Assembly: GCA_918797485.1 (NCBI GenBank)
Contig: CAKKNE010000002.1
Span: forward strand, 586,501 to 650,500
DNA length: 64,000 nt
Direction of reading: 5' to 3'
Source: Pelagomonas calceolata
Taxonomy: Eukaryota > Sar > Pelagophyceae > Pelagomonadales > Pelagomonadaceae
Positions 27,272 to 37,570 of the stretch are shown here, one piece after another; the stretch's first letter is position 1; each line of letters opens with the position of its first letter. Under the pieces are notes generated by a model. That model did not search any database and was not told the DNA's origin. It saw only the letters and a program-made list of their open reading frames with translations. A program made the position numbers and the translations under genes.

Positions 27272-30200
27272 ATGGGCTGCAACGCGAGCGCGCAGACCGT
27301 CGTTCCCGATGATGCACCGAAGCCGCAACAGTACCAATGGTACTGGCAGTGCTGGGATGAAAAAGTAGAGTACCCTGCGGATGTGCGGGACCGCCTAGAA
27401 AAAGCCTACACGGAGTTCAAGGCGGGCCGCGGCCCGACGTATCCGATTATATCGATAGGGGACGACGGCGACACGGTGTCGCTGAAGGCGATGCAGCAGA
27501 TCTCGAAGACGGGCATCAAGCGCAACGTGGTCCGAGAGACGACGGGCCCCGACCGGGCCGCGGTGTGGTACTACGGATCACCAAAGAGGTGCGCGGGCGA
27601 CGAGGTCCCGTTCGACGAAGGGGAATGCGATAGGCTGGAAGAGGCCTTCGCGGCGTTCCAGGACGGCGGCGCGGCGACCGTCAACATTGATGAAGACCGC
27701 GAGGTCTCTTTCCCGAGGATGCGGCTGCGTCATATGAAAACGGGCGTGCGGCGCGCGGTCGTGCGCGAGGCCCTGCCCGAGAAATATGAATGGTCCTGTA
27801 CAAAAGGAGAGCGGACGCCCTACGGCGCCGACGTCCGCGACCGCCTCGAAGGGGCCTATTTTGAGATGAGCCGGGGCCGCGGCGCGTCGTTCCCGACGGT
27901 CGCCGTGGGCGGCGGCAACACCGTGCACCTCAAAACATTACAGCAGATCTCGGGGACGGGCGTGACGCGGGACGTCGTCCGCGTCGTCGATTCACATCCC
28001 CAGCAGTACCGGTGGTACTGTGATGGGACGCTCTACGGCGATGACGTCCGGGACAGGCTCGAGGCCGCCTACCAGCTCCTGCAGAGCGGCGGCGGCCCGA
28101 CGTATCCGACTATACCGATAGGGGACGACTGCAAGGTGTCGCTGAAGGCGATGCAGCAGATCTCGGGGACGGGCATCAAGCGGGACGTTGTGAGAGAGGG
28201 CGACGGGCCCGACCGGGCCGCGCGGTGGTACTCGGTTACCGAGGCCACGGGTAGCGCCTACGACGCTGATGACAACGAGCGCCTCGAGGCCGCCTACGCC
28301 AGCGATCAGGTGGAATTGGCCGTCGGCGACCGCACAATTGACTTGCAGCGGATGCAGCAGACGTCGACGGCGGGCGTCGTCCGGGATTTGGTAAGGGAGA
28401 AGCTGCCGCAGGAGTACCGCTGGTCCTGCGCCGGCGACGAACTGACCCCTTATACTGATGACGCCCGGGCCAAGCTCGAGGACGCCTACGCGACCTTTCG
28501 CCAGGGCCGCGGGCCGACGTACCCGACCGTATCCGTCGGCGACTGTGAGGTGTCGCTAAAGACCATGACGTCGCGGCACGCGCGGACGGGCGTCCAGCGC
28601 GACGTCGTCCGCGAGCTCGCGCACGACGGGCCCGTCGTGCCGCCGCCGGACGCCTCCCTCGCGCGCGAGGCGTCGTCCGTCAAGCTCCAGGCCGCCCAGC
28701 GGGGCCGCGCGGCGCGGAAGGCCGGCCTGCGCGCGGCGCTGGCGGCGTCGCGCCTCCAGGCGACCGAGCGCGGCCGCCTCGTGCGCACGAAGCGACGGGC
28801 CGTCGCGGCCCACATCCGGGCGGCGGCGGGCTTCCTCGTCGTCCAGCGCCGCCGGCCGCCCCGCTCGGGCGAGGGCCTCGCGGCGACGACGCTCCAGGAG
28901 ACCACGAACGCCACCGCCGAGGAGGAGGCCGCCGCCATCACGGCCGCCGTCGTCGACGACCTCGGGAGAGAGACCGACGAGGAGCCCGCGGTGCCGGCGA
29001 CGCTCACGCGCGCCGAGAGCGTCCGGTCCGCCGAGGCGGAGTGGCGCAAGGCGCGGGACGTCATCCGCGCGATCCCGAACGCGCACGCGCCCATGAGCCG
29101 AGCCTTACAGCGCCTCGTCGAGCAGCGCGAGGCGGCGTTCCGGGACGAGGCCCGCCGGGACGCGGAGGCGGAGGACGAGGCCGCGCGCCGGCGGCGGGAG
29201 GAGGAAGAGGCAGCGGAGGAGGCACGGCGGCAGCATCAGGAGGCGATCATGACGCGCGTGCTAAAACGCCTGGTTGAGATAAAGCTCGGCAATGCTTTCG
29301 AGACCTGGTGCGTCGGCCTGGCCGAGCGGAAGTCGTGGCTGTCGCGCACGACAACGACGGCGCCCTTCTCGGAAAGCTTCGCGACCACGGGGATCTTCGC
29401 GTCGACGCAGTCGCTGGGCGCGACGTTCAAATCGACGCGCGAGGAGGCGTCGTCGTACCTCGACGAGGTCATGCGCTCGCCGTCGCTCGCGCGGGCGTCG
29501 TCGGCCCGCGCGCGGTCGCGCGGCGGCCGCGCGGCGTCGCCGGAGAAGTCGCTGCGCCTGGCGGATTGGAACTTCTCGCCGCCGCCGCCGGACCGCGTCG
29601 TGCGGCGGACGACGCCGGCCTACCCGTACTCGCCGCCCGTCCTCAAGGACCTCACGGCGAACCCACTGGGCGGCTCCGTGCGCGCGGCGACGCCGGCGCG
29701 GGGCCGGCGGCCGCCGTCGCCGACGAAGCAGCCGGATTTTCGTCCTAGGGCGGTCGATGCCGCCCGGAAGGAGGGGCCTCCACATCAAGAAGAAGAGACG
29801 TCCACCGTGCTCACGCCGCGGCGGTCGCCGTCGCCGCCGCCCGCGGCGGACGGCGGACGTGCCGCGCTGGGGCCGCCCGCGCGGCCGGCGCCCGCGTCGC
29901 CCGCGGAGCCGACGCCCGCGTCACCCGAGACTGAAATCCAACCGCGCTCGCGGTCGCGCTCTCCCGAGCGGCCGAAGACCGCAGCGCCGTTTTATGGTCC
30001 ACGGTCGCGGTTGCCCGAGCGGCCGCGGTCGGCGTCGCCCGTTGGCAGGAATCCCTACTCGCCGCGCGATCGGAATTCGAAGGAAGCGGGATGGAATCCT
30101 TGCTTTAACCACGTCGTCGTCAAGAACAAGCCGCTCGACCCCCAACCGTATGGGCCACCACCGCTCACAAAGCCCAAGGCCGTGAGACTGGACGGGGTGC

Positions 30201-30652
30201 CCCAGCACTTGCACCCGGGGAGCCGCCGCGCAGCGGAGACCGCGAAGAAGATCAAGAAGTACCGCCGACAAAGACGCCGGATCGCCGCGGCGGCGGAGGC
30301 GCGCGTCGAGGCTCTCAAGGAGCGGCGGGCACCGTGGGAGGCCTCGTTTGCCTATCCCCGCGGGGACTCTGCGAACCGGAACGCGCCTCGGAAGCAGGCG
30401 CGGCCCGCGACGGCGCAGCCCGCGCGCCCGGCCGCGGACGCGGCGAAGAAGCGGCCCGCGACGGCTGGCGCCGCGCGGTCGCCGATCCGCATCGAGTTCA
30501 ACCCGCGCCACGGCCCGCCTGCGCGGCAACCGGGGACTCGCGACCGCCTGGCCGACCAGAAGAACTCCTACCGCGCCAAGCTGGCCAAGCCGCCCCGCTT
30601 CGGTCCGAAGGTGCACGCTGCGATCGCCGAGGAAATGTATAAGACCATTTAG
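27272..30652 (+). CDS. Protein with six tandem WWE-type repeats and IQ motifs, lipid-anchored N-terminus
   Basis: This 1126-aa frame begins MGCNAS, a strong N-myristoylation plus Cys3 palmitoylation signal. Residues ~19-447 hold six WWE-like repeats of ~70 aa. Each starts with Y(Q/E/R)W-x-C/YW and ends MQQISGTG(I/V)xRDVVRE. WWE domains are known to bind ADP-ribose polymers and occur in ubiquitin ligases and PARPs. IQ-like motifs follow at ~468-520 (LQAAQRGRAARKAG), then an Arg/Glu coiled coil at ~623-673, and a long Ser/Pro/Arg-rich disordered region with SRSRSPERP. The last residues, RFGPKVHAAIAEEMYKTI, lie in the 82-bp repeat that flanks the following insertion. No PARP or RING domain is visible, so it is likely a membrane-attached ADP-ribose-reading scaffold (inference). 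Confidence 0.75.
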   Translation: MGCNASAQTVVPDDAPKPQQYQWYWQCWDEKVEYPADVRDRLEKAYTEFKAGRGPTYPIISIGDDGDTVSLKAMQQISKTGIKRNVVRETTGPDRAAVWYYGSPKRCAGDEVPFDEGECDRLEEAFAAFQDGGAATVNIDEDREVSFPRMRLRHMKTGVRRAVVREALPEKYEWSCTKGERTPYGADVRDRLEGAYFEMSRGRGASFPTVAVGGGNTVHLKTLQQISGTGVTRDVVRVVDSHPQQYRWYCDGTLYGDDVRDRLEAAYQLLQSGGGPTYPTIPIGDDCKVSLKAMQQISGTGIKRDVVREGDGPDRAARWYSVTEATGSAYDADDNERLEAAYASDQVELAVGDRTIDLQRMQQTSTAGVVRDLVREKLPQEYRWSCAGDELTPYTDDARAKLEDAYATFRQGRGPTYPTVSVGDCEVSLKTMTSRHARTGVQRDVVRELAHDGPVVPPPDASLAREASSVKLQAAQRGRAARKAGLRAALAASRLQATERGRLVRTKRRAVAAHIRAAAGFLVVQRRRPPRSGEGLAATTLQETTNATAEEEAAAITAAVVDDLGRETDEEPAVPATLTRAESVRSAEAEWRKARDVIRAIPNAHAPMSRALQRLVEQREAAFRDEARRDAEAEDEAARRRREEEEAAEEARRQHQEAIMTRVLKRLVEIKLGNAFETWCVGLAERKSWLSRTTTTAPFSESFATTGIFASTQSLGATFKSTREEASSYLDEVMRSPSLARASSARARSRGGRAASPEKSLRLADWNFSPPPPDRVVRRTTPAYPYSPPVLKDLTANPLGGSVRAATPARGRRPPSPTKQPDFRPRAVDAARKEGPPHQEEETSTVLTPRRSPSPPPAADGGRAALGPPARPAPASPAEPTPASPETEIQPRSRSRSPERPKTAAPFYGPRSRLPERPRSASPVGRNPYSPRDRNSKEAGWNPCFNHVVVKNKPLDPQPYGPPPLTKPKAVRLDGVPQHLHPGSRRAAETAKKIKKYRRQRRRIAAAAEARVEALKERRAPWEASFAYPRGDSANRNAPRKQARPATAQPARPAADAAKKRPATAGAARSPIRIEFNPRHGPPARQPGTRDRLADQKNSYRAKLAKPPRFGPKVHAAIAEEMYKTI

Positions 30653-30675
30653 TGTTACACAGCACAATCAGTAGT
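30594..30675 (+). repeat. Left 82-bp flanking direct repeat of the 7.1 kb insertion
   Basis: It runs from CCCGCTTCGGTCCGAAGGT to CACAATCAGTAGT. It matches 37755-37836 at 80 of 82 positions. It contains the last codons and stop of the WWE gene plus the antisense of the last codons of the 2OG oxygenase gene, that is, the ancestral convergent junction. Confidence 0.9.
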
Positions 30676-30841
30676 TCCGGACAGCGACGGGCCGCACCGC
30701 ACTCCGAGTCGACCTGCTGGCCCCTTTTTCTGTCACAAGCCTGAGACTCTAGTTCCACAATTTATTCTTAGCACAAGCCTTGGCACGGGAATAAGGATCG
30801 TAGACGGACGTCGCGTGCAGCGCCCGCGGGATCGAACGCGT

Positions 30842-33800
30842 TCACTCCTCCACAGGCTGCAATTCCACGCCCTCGTAAGGCACGAAGCTGTCGTAGTGGT
30901 TCTCGCCGTTGTACAGCAGGAACGTGTCCGTATCATCTAAATCATCCAATTCCGACAATTTGAGCTCGCGTCTGACAAGCACGCCGCCGTTCCAAGCGTC
31001 GTTCTCGTCTAAGTCCTTCTCGAAGCAGTATATGTCGTCCGTACGGAGATAGTCCGTACGGCTGCTCTCCAGCACGAAGATGCGGCCGGGCGCCCGTCCC
31101 GCCAAGGCCATCAGCTCCCACGCTCCGCAGAAGTATTCGAACTCGGCTTTATCCCGCATGGCTTCCTCTGAAGCAACCGAGGGACTGATCCTCTTAAGAT
31201 CATCATACAACTGGTGCGCGTCTAGGGTGTCGTCAACGATCCCATTACCGTGAAGCATCTTTACATTTTCGTAGATAGAGTTGAACATGACGCTGCCCTC
31301 TTGGAGAGAATCCGCGAGATAGCGCCGCACCGGTTCGTACCAAGCATTGTCATCGTCTTCGAGCTCGTTTTCTTCGTCATGGTCGAGCGGTTGCCAGGCA
31401 CTTTTCAATTCGCCAGCGCACCAAAGCCGCATGCGCTCGGGTCCCGCGAGTGTGCAGTGCCCGTCGCCCTCTTCCTCGCAGAAGACTCGACCGTGGCTGT
31501 CCATATACTCGAAGAGTGTAACTAATTCATTGTAGGACATGTTGTCCTGCTCCGCCGTCAGCCGCAAGCGTTCGATGGACGTTTCATCATAATCGTCAAA
31601 TTTATCTTTGAGCTCTTCATATGTGATTCGTCGCGTCCGATGGTCGTCCCGCTCGGGATCCCGGGCCTCGCGTCTCATCTTCGAAGCTCCGCGCCCGGCC
31701 CGTTTCTTGGCGGCCGGCTTCCGTCGCGGCGGCGCGGCCCGCTTCTTCGATGGCTTCGACGAAGCCTCGGCGGCCGGCTCTAGCTGCGGCGCCCACGTGA
31801 CGCTCTTCTGCTTCGCGGGCGAGCCTTCGTAAATCTTCGCGTGGAGGATGTCGATCGTCATGCGCCGGCGAAGATGCGCCATGTCGTCCTGCGAGAAGTC
31901 GAGCGGTGCTCCGAATGATAAGTAATTAGCTGAAAATGCCAGGAACAGGCCGCAGTCGCAGTTGGACTTCTGTTTTGGCGTGTCGCGAGTCGTCCCGAGC
32001 GTTCCCCAACCCGAGGGGAATTTGCCCTGCTGCGAGGCGCGCCATTCTTTCTGGAGCCACTCCTTCATAGCTCTCAGATACATTGCACCGTCGGTGTAAC
32101 GTCCAGAATCAAAGTACCTGATGATTTTATTGTCGAAGTCCACCATAATTAGAGTCCAGTGCCAGTTGTCGTGGCATATCGGCACGAAGAGCTTCGATAA
32201 CGAGAACACGTCCACATTTCTATGCCAACGTTTCAGTTCCTCCTCTTCGCCTTCTTTCACCCGACCCGAGCGAACTCGCATCCATTGAGACATGAAGAAG
32301 CTACTGAAGTAGTGGGTCTTTCCTCGTCGAGGGTCGGCCGCGAGCAGTGCGTCGTCGCGTTGCTGCAGCAATCTTAAGTAACAGTTGATCACCTCGGACT
32401 TGAGCCAGCCCTCGCGTCCCGATTTTCCGAGGGCTTCCGCATCCTCTCCCAGGACGTCGTATGTTCTGTTATTGTGCGTGTAGGTGACGAGTTTCTTATT
32501 CGCTCTGGCCTCCCAAGCTCTGTCCACCTCCTTTTGCTCGTCCGGCGTCAAAGGATCTTTACACGTGTTCACTCGCGCGAGCTCGGCGTCGGCTCTGGGA
32601 CCGAGGGCAGGTGGGGACGGCTCTTCTTCTTCCTCCTCCTCCTCTTCATCAGGGTCCACTCGTTCTCCGATATCAGGAACGAAGCTGTCGAAGTGGTTTA
32701 AACCGTTGTAGAGCAGGACGGCGTCCGCCTCGTCCAACGTCTCCCTTACAATATCAATCGCGGGTCTGACGTGCACGCCACCAGTCCACTCGTCTCTTTC
32801 ATCACGCTTCTTCTCGTAGCAGATCCCGTACGTGCCTTTATCGAGCACGAAGATGCGCCCGGGCACCCGTCCCACCAAGGCCATCAGTTCCCACGCGCCG
32901 CAGAAGTATTCTCTGCCACATCTAGGGCGCAGGGCGCCCTCCGAAGCGATCCAGGTGGAGATACCGCTGAGCTCTTCTAGGAGATCAGTGTTCACGGCAT
33001 ACGATTGCGATTCGTAGTCTAAGATCGACTGGAACATGTCCGTGCTCTGGTCGAGCTCAGAGGCGATGTAGCGCCGCACGTCTCTGTGCCAGCCGTCGGG
33101 GAGAGGCTGCCAGGCCGTGGTCAAATCGCCTCGTGACCAGAGTAAGGCACGCTCGGGTCCAGCGAGGCAGCAGTGCCCCGCCGGCTCCTCCTTGCAAAAG
33201 ACGCGACCTTGTTCCTCCATGAACTCAAAGAGACATTTCGCATCCACAGACGGCAGCTCTTGTAGCTCGTACAAAAAGAATTCCTCCTCCTCCTCCAGTA
33301 TCTCTACCTCAGAAAGGCGAATTCGTCGATTGCCCCACTTGTCGATTGTGTCGCCGCCCCGCGCCGGGCGCGCGCTCTTCTTCGAAGCCTTGCGCGCGGC
33401 CGGCTTCTTGGCGGCCGGCTTCTTCTTCTTCTTGGCGGCCGGTTTCTTATTCTGCGCCGCGGGCTTCCGCTTCTTCGACGGAGCCGGAGCCGGTGCGGGT
33501 GTAGATGCCGGAGGCCAGCGCGGCGGGAGCGTCGATTGCGGAGGCGGTGGAGGTCTCGACGCGCGGCGTGCATGTCCCCGCGCCTGCGGCGTTGGGTTGG
33601 CCCGCTTGTTGGCGAGCTCCGCCTCGATCATCTTCTTGAGGATGGACCCGGCCCGCCCGCCCTGACCGTACTTCCCGTCTCCGAGATCTTTCGCGACGGC
33701 AAACTTTTTGTTGAGCGACTGCACGTCCAACGAATCCAGTTTCCTCTCTTCCACCCTACCGTCAATCGGCTTGCCGTCGTCGCCGATTTCAGTAAACTCA

Positions 33801-34093
33801 ATCTTGGGCTTCTGCAAACCCTTGATGTCCGTGACGCAGTAGCGTGGGCCAGGTTCGAACTGATAAGAGCGTGTACTCCCACCTCCTGGCATCCCCTTCC
33901 TCCCAAGAGGCGTAGCTAACACGAACTCTGAAGTCGTGCCGGCTTCACGCTCTGGACCCCTCTGCGAATCTATGGCAATCTGTCGAACATTGTCCTGGCG
34001 CTCATCCTGGGCCGTCGGTCGCTCCGGTCCGAGCAGCGCGATCCTACGTGGAAATGAACCAGTGAGAGTCGCGTCGAGGCCCGTCGAAGTCAT
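30842..34093 (-). CDS. OTU-like / Ulp1 (C48) / OTU-like multidomain cysteine-protease protein
   Basis: The frame is open further upstream but overlaps the preceding gene, so ATG 34093 (MTSTGLDATLTG) is chosen, 20 bp after that gene's stop. ATG 33892 is an alternative. The protein has ~1083 aa. Order: N-terminal region; a histone-H1-like Lys/Ala linker (KKPAAKKKKKPAAKK); OTU-like module 1 (EEPAGHCCLAGPER...EYFCGAWELMALVGR...NGLNHFDSFVP); an Ulp1/C48 protease module (ICHDNWHWTLIMVDF...YFDSGR...QKSNCDCGLFLA) with the His, Asp and Cys of the triad; a second basic linker; OTU-like module 2 (EEGDGHCTLAGPER, FCGAWELMALAGR, NGENHYDSFVP). Ubiquitin/SUMO deconjugation is inferred from these motifs. The OTU calls are by motif only. 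Confidence 0.7.
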   Translation of the reverse strand: MTSTGLDATLTGSFPRRIALLGPERPTAQDERQDNVRQIAIDSQRGPEREAGTTSEFVLATPLGRKGMPGGGSTRSYQFEPGPRYCVTDIKGLQKPKIEFTEIGDDGKPIDGRVEERKLDSLDVQSLNKKFAVAKDLGDGKYGQGGRAGSILKKMIEAELANKRANPTPQARGHARRASRPPPPPQSTLPPRWPPASTPAPAPAPSKKRKPAAQNKKPAAKKKKKPAAKKPAARKASKKSARPARGGDTIDKWGNRRIRLSEVEILEEEEEFFLYELQELPSVDAKCLFEFMEEQGRVFCKEEPAGHCCLAGPERALLWSRGDLTTAWQPLPDGWHRDVRRYIASELDQSTDMFQSILDYESQSYAVNTDLLEELSGISTWIASEGALRPRCGREYFCGAWELMALVGRVPGRIFVLDKGTYGICYEKKRDERDEWTGGVHVRPAIDIVRETLDEADAVLLYNGLNHFDSFVPDIGERVDPDEEEEEEEEEPSPPALGPRADAELARVNTCKDPLTPDEQKEVDRAWEARANKKLVTYTHNNRTYDVLGEDAEALGKSGREGWLKSEVINCYLRLLQQRDDALLAADPRRGKTHYFSSFFMSQWMRVRSGRVKEGEEEELKRWHRNVDVFSLSKLFVPICHDNWHWTLIMVDFDNKIIRYFDSGRYTDGAMYLRAMKEWLQKEWRASQQGKFPSGWGTLGTTRDTPKQKSNCDCGLFLAFSANYLSFGAPLDFSQDDMAHLRRRMTIDILHAKIYEGSPAKQKSVTWAPQLEPAAEASSKPSKKRAAPPRRKPAAKKRAGRGASKMRREARDPERDDHRTRRITYEELKDKFDDYDETSIERLRLTAEQDNMSYNELVTLFEYMDSHGRVFCEEEGDGHCTLAGPERMRLWCAGELKSAWQPLDHDEENELEDDDNAWYEPVRRYLADSLQEGSVMFNSIYENVKMLHGNGIVDDTLDAHQLYDDLKRISPSVASEEAMRDKAEFEYFCGAWELMALAGRAPGRIFVLESSRTDYLRTDDIYCFEKDLDENDAWNGGVLVRRELKLSELDDLDDTDTFLLYNGENHYDSFVPYEGVELQPVEE

Positions 34094-34113
34094 GAAATGT
34101 CCACACTGGTAAA

Positions 34114-37100
34114 CTACGGGGCGTAGCTGATCACATCGCCGACGCGCGACGCAAAGATGGGAAACAGTAGGCCGCTTCCAGTCATCGCCGGACTGATCTT
34201 GCCCAGTAAAGCTTCTACGTCCGCTTCGAGCGTGCGCGGCGACGGCGCATGTTCGCGGGGACGTGCGGCGGCCGGCGCCGGAGCGGGCGCAGGTGCCGGG
34301 GCTGGTGCCGGGGCAGGAGCGCGTCGGGCTTCTCTTAGGGCGGCCGGTCCGCCACGCGTGCGAGCGGAAACTCCAATAGCGGAACGTCGCGCCGTCTTCA
34401 ACGCTGCCTTCGTAGCATGCGCCTTCCGTGCAGCTTCCGATCGTTTCGCCGCCGCCCCAGGCGATTCTTCCAGTCTCAGAGCGTCCGCTGCGCCCGCGAC
34501 GGCGTGCGCGAAGAGGTCCTCGACGACTCGGCGTAGCAGACCAGGGGTCTCGGACGCGTCCAGCGCGATGGCCGGGAGCTGACCGGCTTGGCGTTTCTTC
34601 ACACGGCGGAGGACGCCCTCGAGTGCTTCCAATAACTGTTGTTGATGTAACCCCCCCTCCTCCGAGAAGCCGCTGATAACAAGATTCGTCGCGGCGCCCG
34701 ATTCCCGTCGCACCAAGCACGAGCCAAAGTCCACATCAAACGCCGTGGTATGAGTCTTGAGAACCGTCGTCGCGAGCGAGAAGAAGATGCCCCGCAGAGG
34801 TAGCAGAGTAAAGGCCAGAAATGGGTTCGACATTAGAAGTAGGCCGTGGATCGTGTTGGCGCCGTCGCGCGACGAGTACTGGAGCGTCGGCGACGCACCG
34901 GCGACATCCGCGCGTCTCGGCGACGCATAGCCGTGGAGCTTGACCATGAGAGCGTTTGAACCGTGAATGATCGATATAGGGATTCTGCGCGTCGCGCCGG
35001 CGACGCCGACGCGCACCTCTATCAATGCGTTGAACGCAACACCACTTGTTGGTCGCGCGAGCAGGCGCATGCCCGCCTTTTCAAAAACGCGAGCGATGAG
35101 AGACTGCGCCAGCATGCGTTCCAGAACATCCTTGGCGCACAATGACATGGCCATCTCGTTCATGACTAGGCATGCCCAATAACAGCGCGCCTTGAGCGAG
35201 TCGTTCGGTTCGATCTTCATCACCCGCACCCTAGCTAACGTCGCAGTCGTCGCCTCGAGCACGACGACCTTGCAGTTCTCGCCGTCGACGTGGAAATCCT
35301 CGTTCTCGAGCACGTAGACCACCGGTCGATCGTCGTCCTCTCTACACATCATCGACTCCATCTCGTTGCGTTGGGGTGATGTTTTCTGGCCGTCCTCGCC
35401 AGTATAGCCGCAGTCCGTCCATTCCCTCACAATCGCCCCGTACGTCGCGTTCTGTGGCGCGAGGTTCGAGCGGTTCAGTTGCTGACGGTTGGCATACCAC
35501 GCCGCCGAGCAGAGCTGCATGACGAACGCAGTCTTGGCGCGGCGGTCGTAGCCAGGCGACGCCCGCGACACTCCTCCAGCGCGCCTGTGCGGAAATCAAA
35601 GTTCATGTGCTGAATCATCGCGTCGACCTCCACGCCGTCGACGCGGCGTCTGTTCACACTGGAGCGCACAGGAAGCCATCAATGAACTCGCGCTCCTCGT
35701 CACCCCACTCGTCGTGTTGGTGCTTCCGTTGAAAGTCTTCGTAGGACATGTCGAACATGTCCCTCATCGATTTGACGTCGTAGCCCGTGATGACTTCGAT
35801 GGGGAACTTGAGGGACAGCTCATCATCCGCATCTCGGAAGTTGTCCAGCGCTAGAGCAGCGTCCAGCTTCGTGGCGAGCCGGTCCGACGACTGCGAGAGC
35901 AAGCCCAGGTAGAGCGGGCTTTGAGTACTAATGTTGAGGTTGACGTACAACAGCTTCTCGCCGATCCCGTCGAAGCTTAAATTAGCGGCCTTGACGTCTC
36001 GGTGGTTCTCGAAGGCCTCGACGGAATCGAAGGAGACTGACTCGTCCTCAATGAACGTGCCACTGCACTCGATTTTTCCCAACTGGCCGTCGGGTTTAAC
36101 GAAGATCTTGATGTCGTAGAATGCGTACTTGACGTGGGAGGAATTGCCCAGCTCCTCGCCCTCCTCGTCACCGTCAACAAACCCGGGATGCTTGCAGTAA
36201 AACACATGGTCGCCGCTCGTACTGACGGTGAAGTGGACATGCGCGCTCTTCGTGCAACGGGCCTTCCGAAAACCGTTCCGGATGAGGTGCTCCGAACCCA
36301 CCAGTCGACCGAGCGCTTTGGTGGACATGTACGCGAGCCGTTTGCCTCGAGGATCGAGGAAAACCAACGGCATGCCGTCGGCCTGTTCTATCTCGAGACG
36401 CGCCAGGGCCAATTCCCTTCCTGACCAACCTTTGCGATCCGCCTCGGCGAGCCACTTCGATTGATTCAAAAGGTACTCCGCGCCGAGCATATTATTCAAA
36501 TCCTTTGTTTCGAGACGAAGCCGGCCATATCTTGAGTCAGAGCAGCGCGCCGCAATCCTATGTATTACAGTGTCTGTGGTGTATAGGACCCGCTTGAACT
36601 CAATCGGTTGCACGGACTCATTTGCCACGTCGGCCCAGGCGAAGTCCCAGCCCAGTAACTTGAGCGTGTTACAATGGGCGCGGCGTCCGAGCGCGTCCAC
36701 GACGTCGTTGCGCAACGTGTCCTCGTTTTGAGGGTCGCCGTGGTCGATGCTCTCATCGAGGACCCTCCAGACCCTCTTCTCATCTGCTGACGCAAGCTTC
36801 TTCAGTACCATGCCCTTCGTGCTGGCGCCGCCGAGCATGCGGCCGAATGGACGGTGGCGGCGCGCGCTCCCCGCGACGACTGCGAGCGACGTCTCCGTGA
36901 TCGGCGCCTCGCGCGTCGACGGCGTGTCTGGCGCCGCGAGCGCGTTCTTTAGAGATGCGTGGACGCGCAGAACGTCGTGGCCGTTGCGCGTCGGGTCGTC
37001 GCCAGGCGCTTTACGAGCGTCGCGGAGCGTGTCGGCCCCGCCGCACGCCATCTCCTCGACGCCGTCTAGCGACGCGCGCGAAGTGTGGTTGCCGCCTAGA

Positions 37101-37570
37101 CGACGGGCACGTCTCTCGACGGGCTCGGCGCCCGCCGCGCCCTCCAGCCCGGCGGCCGCGGGTGTCGCGCCGTGCGTCTTGTCGAGCCGCGGCGGGCCGC
37201 CGGAGAGGAGCGACGAGCAGGAGGGCGGCGCATCGGCGGCGCGCAGCGCGTAACGCGGCCCGACGAGGCCGAACGACGGCGTCGAGATGCCCTCCGCCGC
37301 GACGCCGCGCATTGTTGGTTGGGATGGAGCACAGGTGGTTGCTGGCCTCTTGGGGTACGGAGAACCGCGGCGCGGCGCGGCAACGCGTCGATGGCGTCCG
37401 AGAGACACGCCACAGGTGCTGCGAGGTGCGGAGACGTCGCAGCGGTGCCGTGTGCCGAAGGTACAAAAGGCCACCACCATGGCGAGGCGGAGCGCCCCCA
37501 AACTGGTTGGTGTTCCGTGGGGCAGCTTCATGCCGCCGAAGGGCTGCCGGAAAGCGCCAGGCGTCGCCAT
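34114..37570 (-). CDS. Large uncharacterised protein of the insertion (spliced)
   Basis: Two reading frames, 37570-35670 and 35584-34114, are linked by an 85-bp introner-type intron, giving ~1123 aa. The frame extends past 37570 only to a GTG; ATG 37570 (MATPGAFRQPFGG) is the first Met, and the true start may be further in because the first ~250 residues are compositionally odd. The central part is globular (VLDESIDHGDPQNEDTLR, LLGWDFAWADVANES, EVITGYDVKSMRDMFDMSYEDF), with several aromatic and acidic blocks. The C-terminus has an Ala/Pro repeat (APAPAPAPAP). No family is recognised. It could be the replication/integration or structural partner of the downstream OTU-Ulp1 gene, but nothing in the sequence proves that. 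Confidence 0.6.
35585..35669 (-). mobile_element. 85-bp introner inside the insertion's first gene
   Basis: On the minus strand it starts GTGCGCTC, then CAGTGTGAACAGAC, and ends TTTGATTTCCGCACAG before GCGCGCTG. The target duplicate matches 6/8. The 3' inverted end is intact in family terms and the 5' end is worn. GTCGACGGCGTGG inside is the internal motif. Splicing is phase 2 and joins CTTCCT to GCGCGC in frame. Confidence 0.75.

Noticed and set aside
26866-27282. 138-aa minus-strand frame in the gap upstream of the WWE gene
   Set aside because: No domain or conserved feature is visible, and it overlaps both the start of the WWE gene and the CTAG promoter element.
37340-37460. Further introner near GCGTCGATGGCGTCC...CACGCCACAG
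   Set aside because: It has one internal-type motif and an acceptor-like end, but no matching inverted end or target duplicate, and no frame that requires splicing.
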